This document shows positions 1 to 8,049 of a stretch of DNA of 64,000 bases, piece by piece. Positions within the stretch are counted from its first letter, which is position 1. Every line of letters starts with the position of its first letter. The stretch comes from Neoaquamicrobium sediminum (GTDB lineage: Bacteria > Pseudomonadota > Alphaproteobacteria > Rhizobiales > Rhizobiaceae): the NCBI RefSeq assembly GCF_013240295.1, contig NZ_JABETK010000002.1:1426001-1490000 (forward strand), in the 5' to 3' direction. Made by a program: the position numbers and the translations under genes. The notes beneath the pieces were generated by a model that saw only the letters and a program-made list of their open reading frames with translations, ran no database searches and had not been told where the DNA came from.

Positions 1-719
1 TCGAAGCGCTCCGCCAGCCATGCGGGCACATGGGTGCCGCAGCGGGCCGAGAAATTCGCCACCTGCTTGAAGTTGTGGATGGGCAGCACGCCCGGCACGA
101 TCGGGATGTAGATGCCTGCCCTGCGCACGCGCTCGACATAACGCTCGTAGAGATCATTATCGAAGAAGAACTGGGTGATCGCGCGCGTCGCGCCATTGTC
201 GACTTTGCGCTTTAGCATGTCGATGTCGGTGGCGAAATCGGCGCTTTCCGGGTGCTTTTCCGGATATGCCGAGACCGAGACCTCGAAATCGCCGATCCTG
301 CGGATGGCGCCGACCAGCTCCGCACCGTTCGAATAGCCCTGAGGATGCGGCCTGTAGGCCTCGCCCACGCCCGCCGCCGGGTCGCCGCGCAGCGCAACGA
401 AACGGGTCACGCCAAGGCTTGCGAAGTCGCGCACCACCGCGTCGACGTCCTCGCGCGTGGCATCGACGCAGGTCATGTGCGCGGCGGGTTTCAGGCTGCT
501 GCCGGTCAGAATGCGCCCGACCGTGCGGGCGGTACGCTCACGGGTCGATCCGCCCGCGCCGTAGGTGACGGAGACGTATTGCGGCGCCAGCGGCTCGAGC
601 CGCGTGATCGTCTCCCACAGGCGGCTTTCCATCTCGTCCGACTTCGGCGGAAAGAACTCGAACGAGACCTTGATCCGGTCGCCAATATCGGTGCGGCGGG
701 ACAGGCGGGGATCGGCCAT
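1..719 (-). CDS. metF: 5,10-methylenetetrahydrofolate reductase MetF (partial, cut by left window edge)
   Basis: This gene reduces 5,10-methylene-THF to 5-methyl-THF, the methyl donor for methionine synthesis, in the cytoplasm with FAD. The N-terminal 239 residues are in the window; the C-terminus lies beyond base 1. Visible family features are the VSFEFFPPKSDEME strand with its catalytic Glu near the N-terminus, the YVSVTYGAGGS segment, and later TQFFFDND and IVPGVLPI. The ATG at 719-717 overlaps by one base the TGA of the upstream ArsR/methyltransferase gene, so the two are translationally coupled. The family assignment is secure; only completeness is unknown. Confidence 0.93.
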   Translation of the reverse strand, partial: MADPRLSRRTDIGDRIKVSFEFFPPKSDEMESRLWETITRLEPLAPQYVSVTYGAGGSTRERTARTVGRILTGSSLKPAAHMTCVDATREDVDAVVRDFASLGVTRFVALRGDPAAGVGEAYRPHPQGYSNGAELVGAIRRIGDFEVSVSAYPEKHPESADFATDIDMLKRKVDNGATRAITQFFFDNDLYERYVERVRRAGIYIPIVPGVLPIHNFKQVANFSARCGTHVPAWLAERF

Positions 720-1738
720 CAAACGGTCTCCTTGGGGGCAGTCTGTATTGCTTGGGAAGAATCGGCGATCAGCAGGCGGCGGTCGCGCGCCACCCACAAC
801 TTCACGGTCAGGCCGGATGCGCCCGCAGTCGGCGCAAAAGCGCGCTCCGCTTCCAGTTCGAGCCCGGCCTCCTCCAGCCAGTCGGCGATCTGGCGGTCGG
901 AAAAACCGAGCCGGACATGGGCATGCTCGTCGCGCAGGAACTCATGTGTGTGCGGGGCGAAATCGACAATCACCAGCCGCCCGGCCGGCCGAAGCAGCCG
1001 CGACGCCTCGCGGATCGCAAGACCGGGGTCTTCAAGGTAATGCAGCACCTGATGCATCGTCACGAGGTCGAAGGCATCGCGTTCGACCGGCGGCGCGTAG
1101 AGATCGCCCTGGCGCACCTGCGCATGGGCGACATCGGCCTGGTCGAGGTTGGCGCGGGCGACCGATAGCATCTCCCGCGACAGGTCGATGCCAACGCCGC
1201 GCCGGTAGAGCGGCGCGAACAGCTCCAGCAGCCGCCCCGTGCCGGTGCCGAGGTCGAGCATCGCCTGGAACGGGCGCTCACCGATCAGTTCCGTCAAAGC
1301 GGCTTCGACGGCCCCATCGGGCACATGCAGGGACCTGATCTGGTCCCAGCTCGCCGCATTGGCGCTGAAGTAATCGGCTGCCTTCTCCTGCCGGCGGCGC
1401 TTGACCGACGACAGCCGTTCAAGGTCCCGCTCCACAATGGCGTCGGCAGCGTCCACACGACCGATCACGCCGCTCAGGAAGTCCCGCGCCGCCTCGCCGT
1501 CCGATAGTCGGAAATAGGCCCACGAGCCTTCCTGATAGCGTTCGATGAGCTGTGCATCCATCAGAAGCTTGAGGTGGCGCGACACGCGCGGCTGCGACTG
1601 GTTGAGGATTTCGGTGAGGTCGGTCACGGTCAGGTCGCCCCGCGACAGGAGCAGCAAAATCCGCAGGCGGCTGGATTCGGCAGCCGCCTTCAGCGTATCA
1701 ACCATCATGTTCAGGCCGGTCGAGGAGCGCGTCAGCAT
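719..1738 (-). CDS. ArsR-family regulator fused to a SAM-dependent methyltransferase
   Basis: A 339-residue two-domain protein. Residues about 15-85 form an ArsR winged helix, with the recognition region around QSQPRVSRHLKLL at 47-59. Residues about 120-330 are a class I methyltransferase with motif I LDLGTGTGRLLEL near 161 and a later MHQVLHYLEDP segment. The ATG at 1738 has GGAG six bases upstream, which favours it over the internal Met codons at 11-12. It is the first gene of a two-gene operon with metF. This architecture beside metF is common in Rhizobiales and is thought to control methionine/SAM metabolism. Whether the methyltransferase domain is catalytic or only senses SAM or SAH cannot be told from sequence. 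No ArsR metal-binding cysteine pair is seen in the helix region. Confidence 0.85.
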   Translation of the reverse strand: MLTRSSTGLNMMVDTLKAAAESSRLRILLLLSRGDLTVTDLTEILNQSQPRVSRHLKLLMDAQLIERYQEGSWAYFRLSDGEAARDFLSGVIGRVDAADAIVERDLERLSSVKRRRQEKAADYFSANAASWDQIRSLHVPDGAVEAALTELIGERPFQAMLDLGTGTGRLLELFAPLYRRGVGIDLSREMLSVARANLDQADVAHAQVRQGDLYAPPVERDAFDLVTMHQVLHYLEDPGLAIREASRLLRPAGRLVIVDFAPHTHEFLRDEHAHVRLGFSDRQIADWLEEAGLELEAERAFAPTAGASGLTVKLWVARDRRLLIADSSQAIQTAPKETV

Positions 1739-1754
1739 CCCAATCTCCAGAAAG

Positions 1755-1776
1755 ACATAAAGATATATTTATATCG
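1755..1776. promoter_or_regulatory. A+T-rich dyad, candidate operator of the ArsR/methyltransferase-metF operon
   Basis: Between the two divergent genes lies a very A+T-rich dyad, ATAAA-N6-TTTAT at 1757-1772, in an otherwise G+C-rich region. It sits about 20 bases upstream of the arsR-fusion start, where an autoregulatory operator or the -10 region would be expected. Assignment to the ArsR protein is inference. Confidence 0.45.
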
Positions 1777-1831
1777 ATCAGGAGCCGCTGGCAAGCACCA
1801 TGTCGCGATCCGGCCAAGAAATGACGCTGCC

Positions 1832-2347
1832 ATGGAAAGCAGGATGACCACCAAAGACAAGCGTGACGGCGAGACCGAACTGGATTTCGACCCGGCCGAA
1901 ATGGCCACGGATGCGGGCATGGTCTTCATAGGCCGCGTGCGCTCGCCCTGGACCCGCAGGGAGGAATGCCCAAAGAACATGGCCGCCGCACGCGAGCGCG
2001 GGATGCCCGCTTCTGTGGAGGTCGATGCGACGTGGCGAGCCGGATTGGCAGGGCTGGAGCGCGTCAGCCATATCGCCTTGCTCACATGGCTTGACCGCGC
2101 GCCGCGCAACCTCATCGTCCAGAAGCCGCGCCATGCCTCGCAGCTGCGCGGCGTCTTCGCGCTGCGCTCGCCCGCGCGGCCCAACCCGATCGGCCTGCAT
2201 GTCGTGCGGCTTGTCGATCTTGATCCCGAAGCTGGTATTCTGATGCTGGAGGCGATCGACGTGCTCGACGGCACACCCGTCATCGACATCAAGCCCTACT
2301 ACGCGTCGACCGATGCCGTTCCGGACGCCGTGGTCGGCCAGCCATGA
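1832..2347 (+). CDS. TrmO/TsaA-family tRNA methyltransferase-like protein
   Basis: The 171-residue product belongs to the TsaA/TrmO (UPF0066) family, whose E. coli member methylates N6 of t6A37 in tRNA-Thr using SAM. Visible signatures are IGRVRSPWTRREECPKN near the N-terminus, then LRGVFALRSPARPNPIGLHVVRL and the later DVLDGTPVIDIKPY. Two starts are possible, ATG 1832 and ATG 1844; neither has a strong ribosome-binding site. The stop overlaps the next start as ATGA at 2344-2347, so the DUF2293 gene downstream is coupled. The exact substrate in this lineage is not proven. Confidence 0.85.
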   Translation: MESRMTTKDKRDGETELDFDPAEMATDAGMVFIGRVRSPWTRREECPKNMAAARERGMPASVEVDATWRAGLAGLERVSHIALLTWLDRAPRNLIVQKPRHASQLRGVFALRSPARPNPIGLHVVRLVDLDPEAGILMLEAIDVLDGTPVIDIKPYYASTDAVPDAVVGQP

Positions 2348-2661
2348 ACCCCTCGACCAACCGGCAGCGCGCCATCGCCAAGGCGCTGACCACACTGCTG
2401 CCGATGGCGCCCTACGCCGATATCGAGAAGATCAGGGAGATGGCGAGCGTGCGCAAGATGCGCGACCTGCCGGCCTCCATCGCCGTCTGGATCGCCACCG
2501 TGACCTACGTACGCCACGAGCATTCGAGCTACGACACGCTGCTCGCCGAAGGCTACGACCGCGACGCGGCGCGCTTCTTCGTCGTCGACGAGATGAACGA
2601 GACACTGACGAGATGGCGCGCGACGCGGCTCCTCGACCCGGACGATTCCGAGGCGGACTGA
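2344..2661 (+). CDS. DUF2293-like conserved small protein
   Basis: A 105-residue, soluble, charged protein that begins inside the stop codon of the TrmO-like gene, implying co-expression. It contains the run YVRHEHSSYDTLLAEGYDRDAARFF, rich in acidic and basic residues and typical of alphaproteobacterial DUF2293 proteins as I recall the family. There is no signal peptide or membrane segment. The function is unknown; pairing with a tRNA-modifying enzyme hints at an RNA-related role but does not establish it. Confidence 0.7.
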   Translation: MNPSTNRQRAIAKALTTLLPMAPYADIEKIREMASVRKMRDLPASIAVWIATVTYVRHEHSSYDTLLAEGYDRDAARFFVVDEMNETLTRWRATRLLDPDDSEAD

Positions 2662-2670
2662 TCCGCCCCG

Positions 2671-3048
2671 TCAGCTCTCGTCGATGATCCTCGAGATCAA
2701 GCCATCGGAAAGCTCAAAATATGACGCGCCGCGGAAGGCGAGTTCCTGCCCCGCTTTCCAGCCGTTCGGCAGGTCGGCCGCCACGGTCGCCGTGTAGTCG
2801 ATCTCGACAATGGTGTTCCCGGCGACGGTGATCGCGTGGGTGACGGTCTGCCGCCGTGCAGCGAATGCGGCAGCGCCAGCCCGTGCCAGCGTCGCAAATT
2901 CCGGCTTGCCACGGGTTTCGGCGTTTACTGTACCTTCCGCGATGTTCTGGAAATGCACGTCCTCCGTCAGGCGGACGAGCATCGCATCGACATCGATCGC
3001 ATTATACGCGGCGATATAGCTTTCGATCGGCGTGGGCAGCTCAGCCAT
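2671..3048 (-). CDS. NTF2-like (SnoaL-type) small protein
   Basis: A 125-residue single-domain protein with the SnoaL/NTF2 pattern: an N-terminal helix (PIESYIAAYNAIDVDAMLVRL), the strand TEDVHFQNIAEG, a GKPEFATLARAGAAAFAARRQTVT segment and a C-terminal antiparallel sheet ending in GLISRIIDES. Such folds serve as small isomerases, hydrolases or ligand-binding modules, so no reaction is assigned. The start at 3048 has GAAGGAAC upstream; an upstream in-frame extension is unlikely because it runs into the MOSC gene region. The convergent DUF2293 gene ends nine bases away. Confidence 0.7.
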   Translation of the reverse strand: MAELPTPIESYIAAYNAIDVDAMLVRLTEDVHFQNIAEGTVNAETRGKPEFATLARAGAAAFAARRQTVTHAITVAGNTIVEIDYTATVAADLPNGWKAGQELAFRGASYFELSDGLISRIIDES

Positions 3049-3079
3049 CGGTGTTCCTTCACTCAGCTTTTTCCGAAAA

Positions 3080-3697
3080 TCAGGTCGGATAAATCCATTG
3101 TTCGGGAATACGCACGGAAATCTCCTCGCCCGCTTCGACGCGGCCGGGCTTTTCCACCCACGCAACAAGGCCGCGCAGCCGCCGCGCCACTTTCGGGAAC
3201 AGCAGCGAGCCCGCCTCGTGATCGGCCATGCCGGCATTTGCAGCAACCGAACGACCGGCGACCCGACACGGCACGTTCTGCCCGTCCACCTTCAGCGTTA
3301 CGCCATTCTTGAAAAACAGCATCGTGCCAGACGGCAGCATCGAAAGCTGCGGCACGCCGTCGATCAGCAGATTGGCGCCGATCCACTCCGGCTTGACCTC
3401 TTCGATCCCCATGCGTGTGGCGATCCCCGCCAGTTCGTCAGGCGCGACGATCGACAGATGGCGTTCGTTGCGCATCTCGGTTCCGCGCGGATACCAAGGC
3501 TCGCGACCGCCCGAGCGCCGAGTGTTTCCGGCATGGTAATCGCCGGCAATGCCCTCGAACGTGATGTCGAGCGCGTCGACCGGTCGCGTCTCGAAATGAT
3601 TGGCGGGCGCCAGGAAAACGCCCGTGGCCCTGCCGAGCAGCTTCTTCGCCGGCCGGATCACGATTTCACCGCTGTCTGCGTCAAACAGGTCGAGCAT
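3080..3697 (-). CDS. MOSC-domain protein
   Basis: A 205-residue MOSC (molybdenum cofactor sulfurase C-terminal) family protein. The N-terminal part carries GRATGVFLAPANHFETRPVDALDITFEGIAGDYHAG, typical of the domain entrance, and the conserved Cys lies in VDGQNVPCRVAG. MOSC proteins handle sulfur-carrying Moco or serve in molybdoenzyme detoxification systems such as YiiM. No molybdoenzyme partner is adjacent, so the substrate is open. It lies 31 bases upstream of the NTF2-like gene on the same strand and may share its transcript. Confidence 0.8.
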   Translation of the reverse strand: MLDLFDADSGEIVIRPAKKLLGRATGVFLAPANHFETRPVDALDITFEGIAGDYHAGNTRRSGGREPWYPRGTEMRNERHLSIVAPDELAGIATRMGIEEVKPEWIGANLLIDGVPQLSMLPSGTMLFFKNGVTLKVDGQNVPCRVAGRSVAANAGMADHEAGSLLFPKVARRLRGLVAWVEKPGRVEAGEEISVRIPEQWIYPT

Positions 3698-3790
3698 CTT
3701 CGTCGCCTCCGTTTCGAGCGCGCGAAGTTGCCCGTGGCAGGCACCGTAGTCCAGACAAAAACCGTGATGAACCTATTCGCGAGCGTGATG

Positions 3791-4912
3791 CTACATCATG
3801 CGCAGCAGCGCGCCGCCGATCGAATAGCCGGCCCCGTAGGTGCACAGGAGCCCGTAGTCGCCGGCCTGCATGTCCTTATGATTCTCCTGAAGGGCCACCA
3901 CCGCGCCGGCAGCCGCAGTGTTGCCGAGCCGGTCGAGCACCATCGGCGCGCGGTCGTGCCCGACCTCCTTGCCGAAGGCGAGCTTCAGGATCATCTGGTT
4001 CATGCGCGCATTGGCCTGATGCAGCCAGAAGCGCCGCACCGTATCCGGCGTGCGGCCATGCTCCGCGAGAAAATCGACGATGAAGCGATGGCTGGCGATG
4101 GTGACATCCTTGAAGACCTTGTTGCCCTGCTGCTTGATGAGGTTGCCCTCCATCTGCACGACGCTTGTCTCTTCCTGCGCAGCGCGGTTCAGATAGCTGA
4201 AATTGGTACGGATGTTGTTCGAGAACTGCGTCCAGTTGCGTGTCTCGACCACCTCGAAACGGCCCGGCACGACATCGTCAGGGCCGGCAGCCTCCACAAG
4301 AATCGCGGTGGCCGCATCGCCGAAGATGAAATGCGTCTGCCGGTCGCGGAAGTTGAGATGTGCCGTGATCAGCTCCGGCGTCACCACCAGCGCCCGGCGA
4401 TGGGCACCCGTACGCACCAAGTTGAATGCGACATGCAGGCCGGCCGCCGCCGACGAGCAGCCGAGGCTCAGATCGAAGGCGGCGCCGCCAGCTCCGATCT
4501 CCTTCTGGATTTCGATGCCGATCGACGGGTAGAGGCGCTGAAGATGCGAGGAGGCACAGATAATCAGGTCGACATCGGCCGCCTCGACCCCGGCATCGGC
4601 AAGCGCGTTGCGCGCGGCGGCGGCGCCGAACTCGGCCAGCACCGACAGGTCGTCGTCGTCGCGCGCCGGAATGCGCGGCGCCATGCGCGAAGTGTCCAGA
4701 ATGCCGTCGCGGGTGTGCACATGCCGGTTGAGAATGCCGGAGGCATGCGCGATGAACCCGGCGCTCGATTTCTGCAGCGGTTCCAGTCCGTCGGCCGCTC
4801 GCCGCACGTTCTCCAGGTCGACCCAGCCGTTGAAGCTCTCGACCAGTTCTTCGTTGGAGATGGAGGCTTTCGGTATTTCGACGCCGAGGCCGCTGATGAT
4901 GACACGCTGCAT
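3791..4912 (-). CDS. FabH-like beta-ketoacyl-ACP synthase III
   Basis: A 373-residue thiolase-fold condensing enzyme. The catalytic triad is visible as Cys142 in LSLGCSSAAAG, His288 in FWLHQANARM and Asn321 in RLGNTAAAG. It is longer than housekeeping FabH (about 320 residues) and has an insertion around residues 25-90, so it is probably a secondary ketosynthase III rather than the essential FabH. The start at 4912 (MQRVIISG) begins directly with the first beta strand; an in-frame upstream Met would add 15 unrelated residues. It may join an acyl-CoA or acyl-ACP starter to a malonyl extender; the substrate cannot be read from sequence. A hairpin separates it from the ettA unit upstream. Confidence 0.85.
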   Translation of the reverse strand: MQRVIISGLGVEIPKASISNEELVESFNGWVDLENVRRAADGLEPLQKSSAGFIAHASGILNRHVHTRDGILDTSRMAPRIPARDDDDLSVLAEFGAAAARNALADAGVEAADVDLIICASSHLQRLYPSIGIEIQKEIGAGGAAFDLSLGCSSAAAGLHVAFNLVRTGAHRRALVVTPELITAHLNFRDRQTHFIFGDAATAILVEAAGPDDVVPGRFEVVETRNWTQFSNNIRTNFSYLNRAAQEETSVVQMEGNLIKQQGNKVFKDVTIASHRFIVDFLAEHGRTPDTVRRFWLHQANARMNQMILKLAFGKEVGHDRAPMVLDRLGNTAAAGAVVALQENHKDMQAGDYGLLCTYGAGYSIGGALLRMM

Positions 4913-5063
4913 TCTACTTGTCCCGGACATGCGGCCGCACGGCCACATCGCGGCCATTTCAGGTCACGTTATCAGATAGCCCAATCTACAGACGATTGCG
5001 TTTAAGCCAACTTAACTTAGCGGCACGGCCAGCAAGCTGCCAATCCAACCCGGTGCAAGCAAT

Positions 5064-5088
5064 GAGGGCAGCCTGTGTGGCTGCCCTC
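5064..5088 (-). terminator. Hairpin downstream of ettA
   Basis: A perfect 10-base stem, GAGGGCAGCC (5064-5073) and GGCTGCCCTC (5079-5088), with a TGTGT loop, starts nine bases past the ettA stop codon. The minus-strand tail has only a weak T tract (ATTGCTT), so termination may be partial. Confidence 0.6.
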
Positions 5089-5096
5089 GGTAAGCG

Positions 5097-6746
5097 TCAG
5101 CGCGTCAGCCGCTTATACGTCACCCGCTTCGGATTGACCGAGTCGGGACCGAGGCGGCGGATCTTGTCCTGCTCGTAGTCCTCGAAATTGCCTTCGAACC
5201 ACTCGACATGGCTGTCCCCCTCGAAGGAGAGGATATGCGTCGCGAGGCGATCGAGGAACATGCGATCGTGCGAGATGATGACGGCGCAGCCGGCGAAATT
5301 CTCCAGCGCGTCCTCGAGGGCCGCCAGCGTCTCTGTATCGAGATCGTTGGTGGGCTCGTCGAGCAGGATGACGTTGCCGCCCGACTTCAGCATCTTGGCC
5401 AGATGCACGCGGTTGCGCTGGCCGCCGGACAGATTGCCCACCTTCTGCTGCTGGTCGCCGCCCTTGAAGTTGAACGACGAGCAATAGGCGCGGCTGTTCA
5501 CCTCGTGCTTGCCGAGCTTGATGATGTCGTTGCCGCCGGAGATTTCTTCCCAGACCGTCTTGTTGGGATCGAGATGGTCGCGGCTCTGGTCGACATAGCC
5601 GAGATGCACAGTCTCGCCGACGCGGATGTCGCCCGCATCCGGCTTCTCCGCGCCGGTGATCATCTTGAACAGCGTCGACTTGCCCGCGCCGTTCGGTCCG
5701 ATCACGCCGACGATGCCGCCGGGCGGCAGCTTGAATTCCAGGTCGTCGATCAGCAGCCGGTCGCCGAAACCCTTGGAAAGGCCGTCGGCTTCGATGACGA
5801 CCTGACCCAGCCGCTCGCCCACCGGAATGACGATCTGTGCGTCGCCGGGGCGGCGATCGTTGGCTGCGTCGACTAGCTCGTCATAGGCCCTGATACGTGC
5901 CTTCGACTTGGCCTGCCGCGCCTTCGGAGAAGACGAAATCCACTCGCGCTCGCGCGCCAGCGCCTTCTGGCGGGCGCCCTCCTCGCGCTCTTCCTGCGCC
6001 ATGCGCTTGGCCTTGGCTTCCAGATAGGCCGAATAATTGCCCTCATAGGGAATGCCACGGCCACGGTCGAGTTCGAGAATCCAGCCGGTGACATTGTCGA
6101 GGAAGTAGCGATCGTGGGTGATGATCAGCACGGAGCCCGGATATTCGCGCAGGTGCTTTTCCAGCCACGCGGTGGTCTCGGCGTCGAGATGGTTGGTCGG
6201 CTCGTCGAGGAGCAGCAGGTCTGGCTGCTGCAGAAGCAGCTTGCAGAGCGCTACGCGGCGGCGCTCGCCGCCCGACAGCTTGGTCACGTCGGCATCGCCC
6301 GGAGGGCAGCGCAGCGCTTCCATCGCCATCTCGACCTGGCTGTCGAGGTCCCAAAGGTTCTGGCTGTCGATGACGTCCTGCAAGCTTGGCCGCCTCGTCG
6401 GCGGTCTCGTCACTGTAGTCCATCATCAATTCGTTATAGCGGTCGAGGATCGCCTTCTTCTTCGCAACCCCTCCATGACGTTGCCCATCACGTCCTTGGA
6501 TTCGTCGAGCTGCGGCTCCTGTGGCAGGTACCCGCAGGTCGCGCCGTCGGCCAACCAAGCCTCGCCGGTGAACTCCTTGTCGAGCCCGGCCATGATCTTG
6601 AGAATGGTCGACTTGCCTGCCCCGTTGGGGCCGAGAATGCCGATCTTGGCGTCGGGATAGAAGGAAAGGTGGATGTTCTCCAGCACCTTCTTGGGGCCGT
6701 AGGCCTTGGTGAGGCCCGACATGTGATAGATGAACTGGCGTGCCAT
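5097..6746 (-). pseudogene. ettA: Energy-dependent translational throttle protein EttA (ABC-F), reading frame broken twice
   Basis: The locus encodes an ABC-F ATPase of EttA type, which binds the ribosomal E site and gates the first elongation steps according to ATP/ADP. Seen: start [17 protein letters not shown] at 6746, Walker [10 protein letters not shown], a second cassette with GPNGAGKST, both signature motifs (KLSGGERRR and NLSGGQRNR) and both Walker B segments ([12 protein letters not shown] and [12 protein letters not shown]). The frame is lost near 6468-6471 (one base missing in a C run) and restored near 6382-6383 (one extra A), so about 28 codons are out of frame and contain a TGA. 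Outside this patch the protein is colinear and intact over about 550 residues. Sequencing error is the likelier explanation; true inactivation is possible. Confidence 0.85.
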
Positions 6747-6879
6747 GGCGCGCGAAGACTCCGTTGTGCCTGTGCGGGAAGAAATGGTCGGCGCGTATGT
6801 AGGCGAAACGGCGCGCAAGGGCAATGACGCAGGCCCGCCCGACGCATTCCCCGCTCCCCATTTTTCGGTGAACGCCGGC

Positions 6880-6906
6880 TGAACGCCCGGTTCAGAACCG
6901 GTTCTG
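6880..6906. promoter_or_regulatory. Palindromic element upstream of curlin gene 1
   Basis: A 27-base element starting TGAACGC and ending with the perfect 14-base palindrome CAGAACCGGTTCTG (6893-6906). It matches the element before the second curlin gene at 24 of 27 positions and lies 64 bases before the ATG, close to the 58 bases of the other copy. A common operator or upstream promoter element is inferred. Confidence 0.6.
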
Positions 6907-6970
6907 ACTGCCTCGGCGATAGTGGCATCGTTCTCGAAACGAACACCACACAAGACCCGGAGCAAACACC

Positions 6971-7405
6971 ATGAACACGAAACTCTTCATCACCGCCACC
7001 GTCGCAGCCGTCATCGGTTTCACCTCGGCTCCCGCAATGGCCAACAGCGTCTGGCTCGACCAGTTCGGTCATCGCAACGAAGCAGGCGGCCGCCAGACCG
7101 GCTACAACAACGCGATCGGCATCCACCAGGACGGCTCGCGCAACAGCGCCATCGGCAACCAGCGCGGCGGCCGCAACACCATCGCCATCGGCCAGAACGG
7201 CTGGCGGAACACCGTTCGCGCAGAACAGCGCGGCCGCTTCAACGAGGCTGGTGCGGCCCAGTTCGGCACCAACCACAATTCGATCATCATCCAGGACGGA
7301 CGCGGCAACATCGCTGCAGGCGTTCAGGTGGGTAACGGCTGCGATGCGGAAGTCAGGCAGAACGGCAGCGGCAACGTCGCAGCCTTCGTGCAGACCTGCC
7401 GCTGA
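6971..7405 (+). CDS. Curlin-repeat protein (amyloid subunit)
   Basis: A 144-residue exported protein with an N-terminal signal peptide ([24 protein letters not shown], cleavage after AMA). The mature part consists of curlin-type repeats: Q-x-G-x-x-N motifs recur about every 11 residues (QFGHRN, QTGYNN, QDGSRN, QRGGRN, QNGWRN, QRGRFN, QFGTNH, QDGRGN), as expected for a CsgA/CsgB beta-solenoid. Two Cys near the C-terminus (GNGCDAEV and QTCR) are unusual for curlin and could form a disulfide. GGAG lies eight bases before the ATG. It is followed by csgH and a strong terminator. Major versus nucleator role cannot be decided; secretion genes csgG/E/F are not in the window. Confidence 0.85.
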   Translation: MNTKLFITATVAAVIGFTSAPAMANSVWLDQFGHRNEAGGRQTGYNNAIGIHQDGSRNSAIGNQRGGRNTIAIGQNGWRNTVRAEQRGRFNEAGAAQFGTNHNSIIIQDGRGNIAAGVQVGNGCDAEVRQNGSGNVAAFVQTCR

Positions 7406-7484
7406 AGCCGATGACCGCCACCGCATGGCCGGGAGGTGCGACGGACGCCCTCCCGGCATTCCTCTCGAAACAAGGAGCACGACC

Positions 7485-7865
7485 ATGACCATCGGACGCA
7501 AGCATCTGCCTATCCTCGCCCTCGGCGTGGCGGCAACCATCGGTGCGGGCTTCGCGGCGGCCGGCAACGGCCAGGCCAGCGGCCCCCTTTCCTGCGAGAT
7601 CGTCGCCACCCCCTCCGGCGGCATGACAGCCATCGAAGGCGTGGCGCACAGCAACTCGGCACTGACCGGCAACTACCGGCTGCGCGTGAGCGGCCCCGGC
7701 ACCAATATCAGCCAGGGCGGACCGTTCGATGCCGCCGCGGGCCGCCCCGCCACGCTGGGTTCCGTCATGCTTGGCGGTTCCGGCGGCAGCTACGACGTGC
7801 GGCTGGAAGTCGAGGCCGGCGGTGCCACCGTTTCCTGCTCGGAACGCATCGGTAGCTGGCTCTGA
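7485..7865 (+). CDS. csgH: CsgH-type curli assembly chaperone
   Basis: A 126-residue periplasmic protein: signal peptide (MTIGRKHLPILALGVAATIGAGFAAAG) followed by a roughly 95-residue beta-rich domain. Two Cys, in GPLSCEIVA and ATVSCSERI, sit at the first and last strands. Size, layout and curlin neighbours fit CsgH, the alphaproteobacterial relative of CsgC that inhibits premature curlin polymerisation in the periplasm. AAGGAG at 7471-7476 gives a strong ribosome-binding site. It is the second gene of the first curli transcription unit and ends at a classic terminator. Confidence 0.8.
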   Translation: MTIGRKHLPILALGVAATIGAGFAAAGNGQASGPLSCEIVATPSGGMTAIEGVAHSNSALTGNYRLRVSGPGTNISQGGPFDAAAGRPATLGSVMLGGSGGSYDVRLEVEAGGATVSCSERIGSWL

Positions 7866-7890
7866 ACGACCATGCCACAGTCGACTGACG

Positions 7891-7919
7891 AAGCCCCGGC
7901 CCGCCGGGGCTTTTTTTTT
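7891..7919 (+). terminator. Rho-independent terminator after csgH
   Basis: A perfect 10-base stem, AAGCCCCGGC (7891-7900) and GCCGGGGCTT (7903-7912), runs straight into a T tract reaching 7919. It ends the curlin 1-csgH transcript and separates it from curlin 2. Confidence 0.95.
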
Positions 7920-7964
7920 CTTTGTCGGCCATGCCGGCGCGACTGCCGAGCTGTTAACGCCACA

Positions 7965-7991
7965 TGAACGCGCGGTTCCGAACCGGTTCAG
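7965..7991. promoter_or_regulatory. Palindromic element upstream of curlin gene 2
   Basis: Second copy of the curli element: TGAACGC, CGGTTC and GAACCGGTTC occur in the same order and spacing as at 6880-6906, with three differences in 27 bases. The ATG of curlin 2 is 58 bases downstream. Confidence 0.6.
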
Positions 7992-8049
7992 GCGCGCCCC
8001 CTCATGATCGCTCCATAGAATTCAACGCAGCTTCAAGAGGAGAACGACC

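Noticed and set aside
47..61. Plus-strand open frames across 1-1700 as possible genes
   Set aside because: They run antisense to metF and the ArsR/methyltransferase gene, whose domain motifs are unmistakable; long antisense frames are common in high-G+C DNA.
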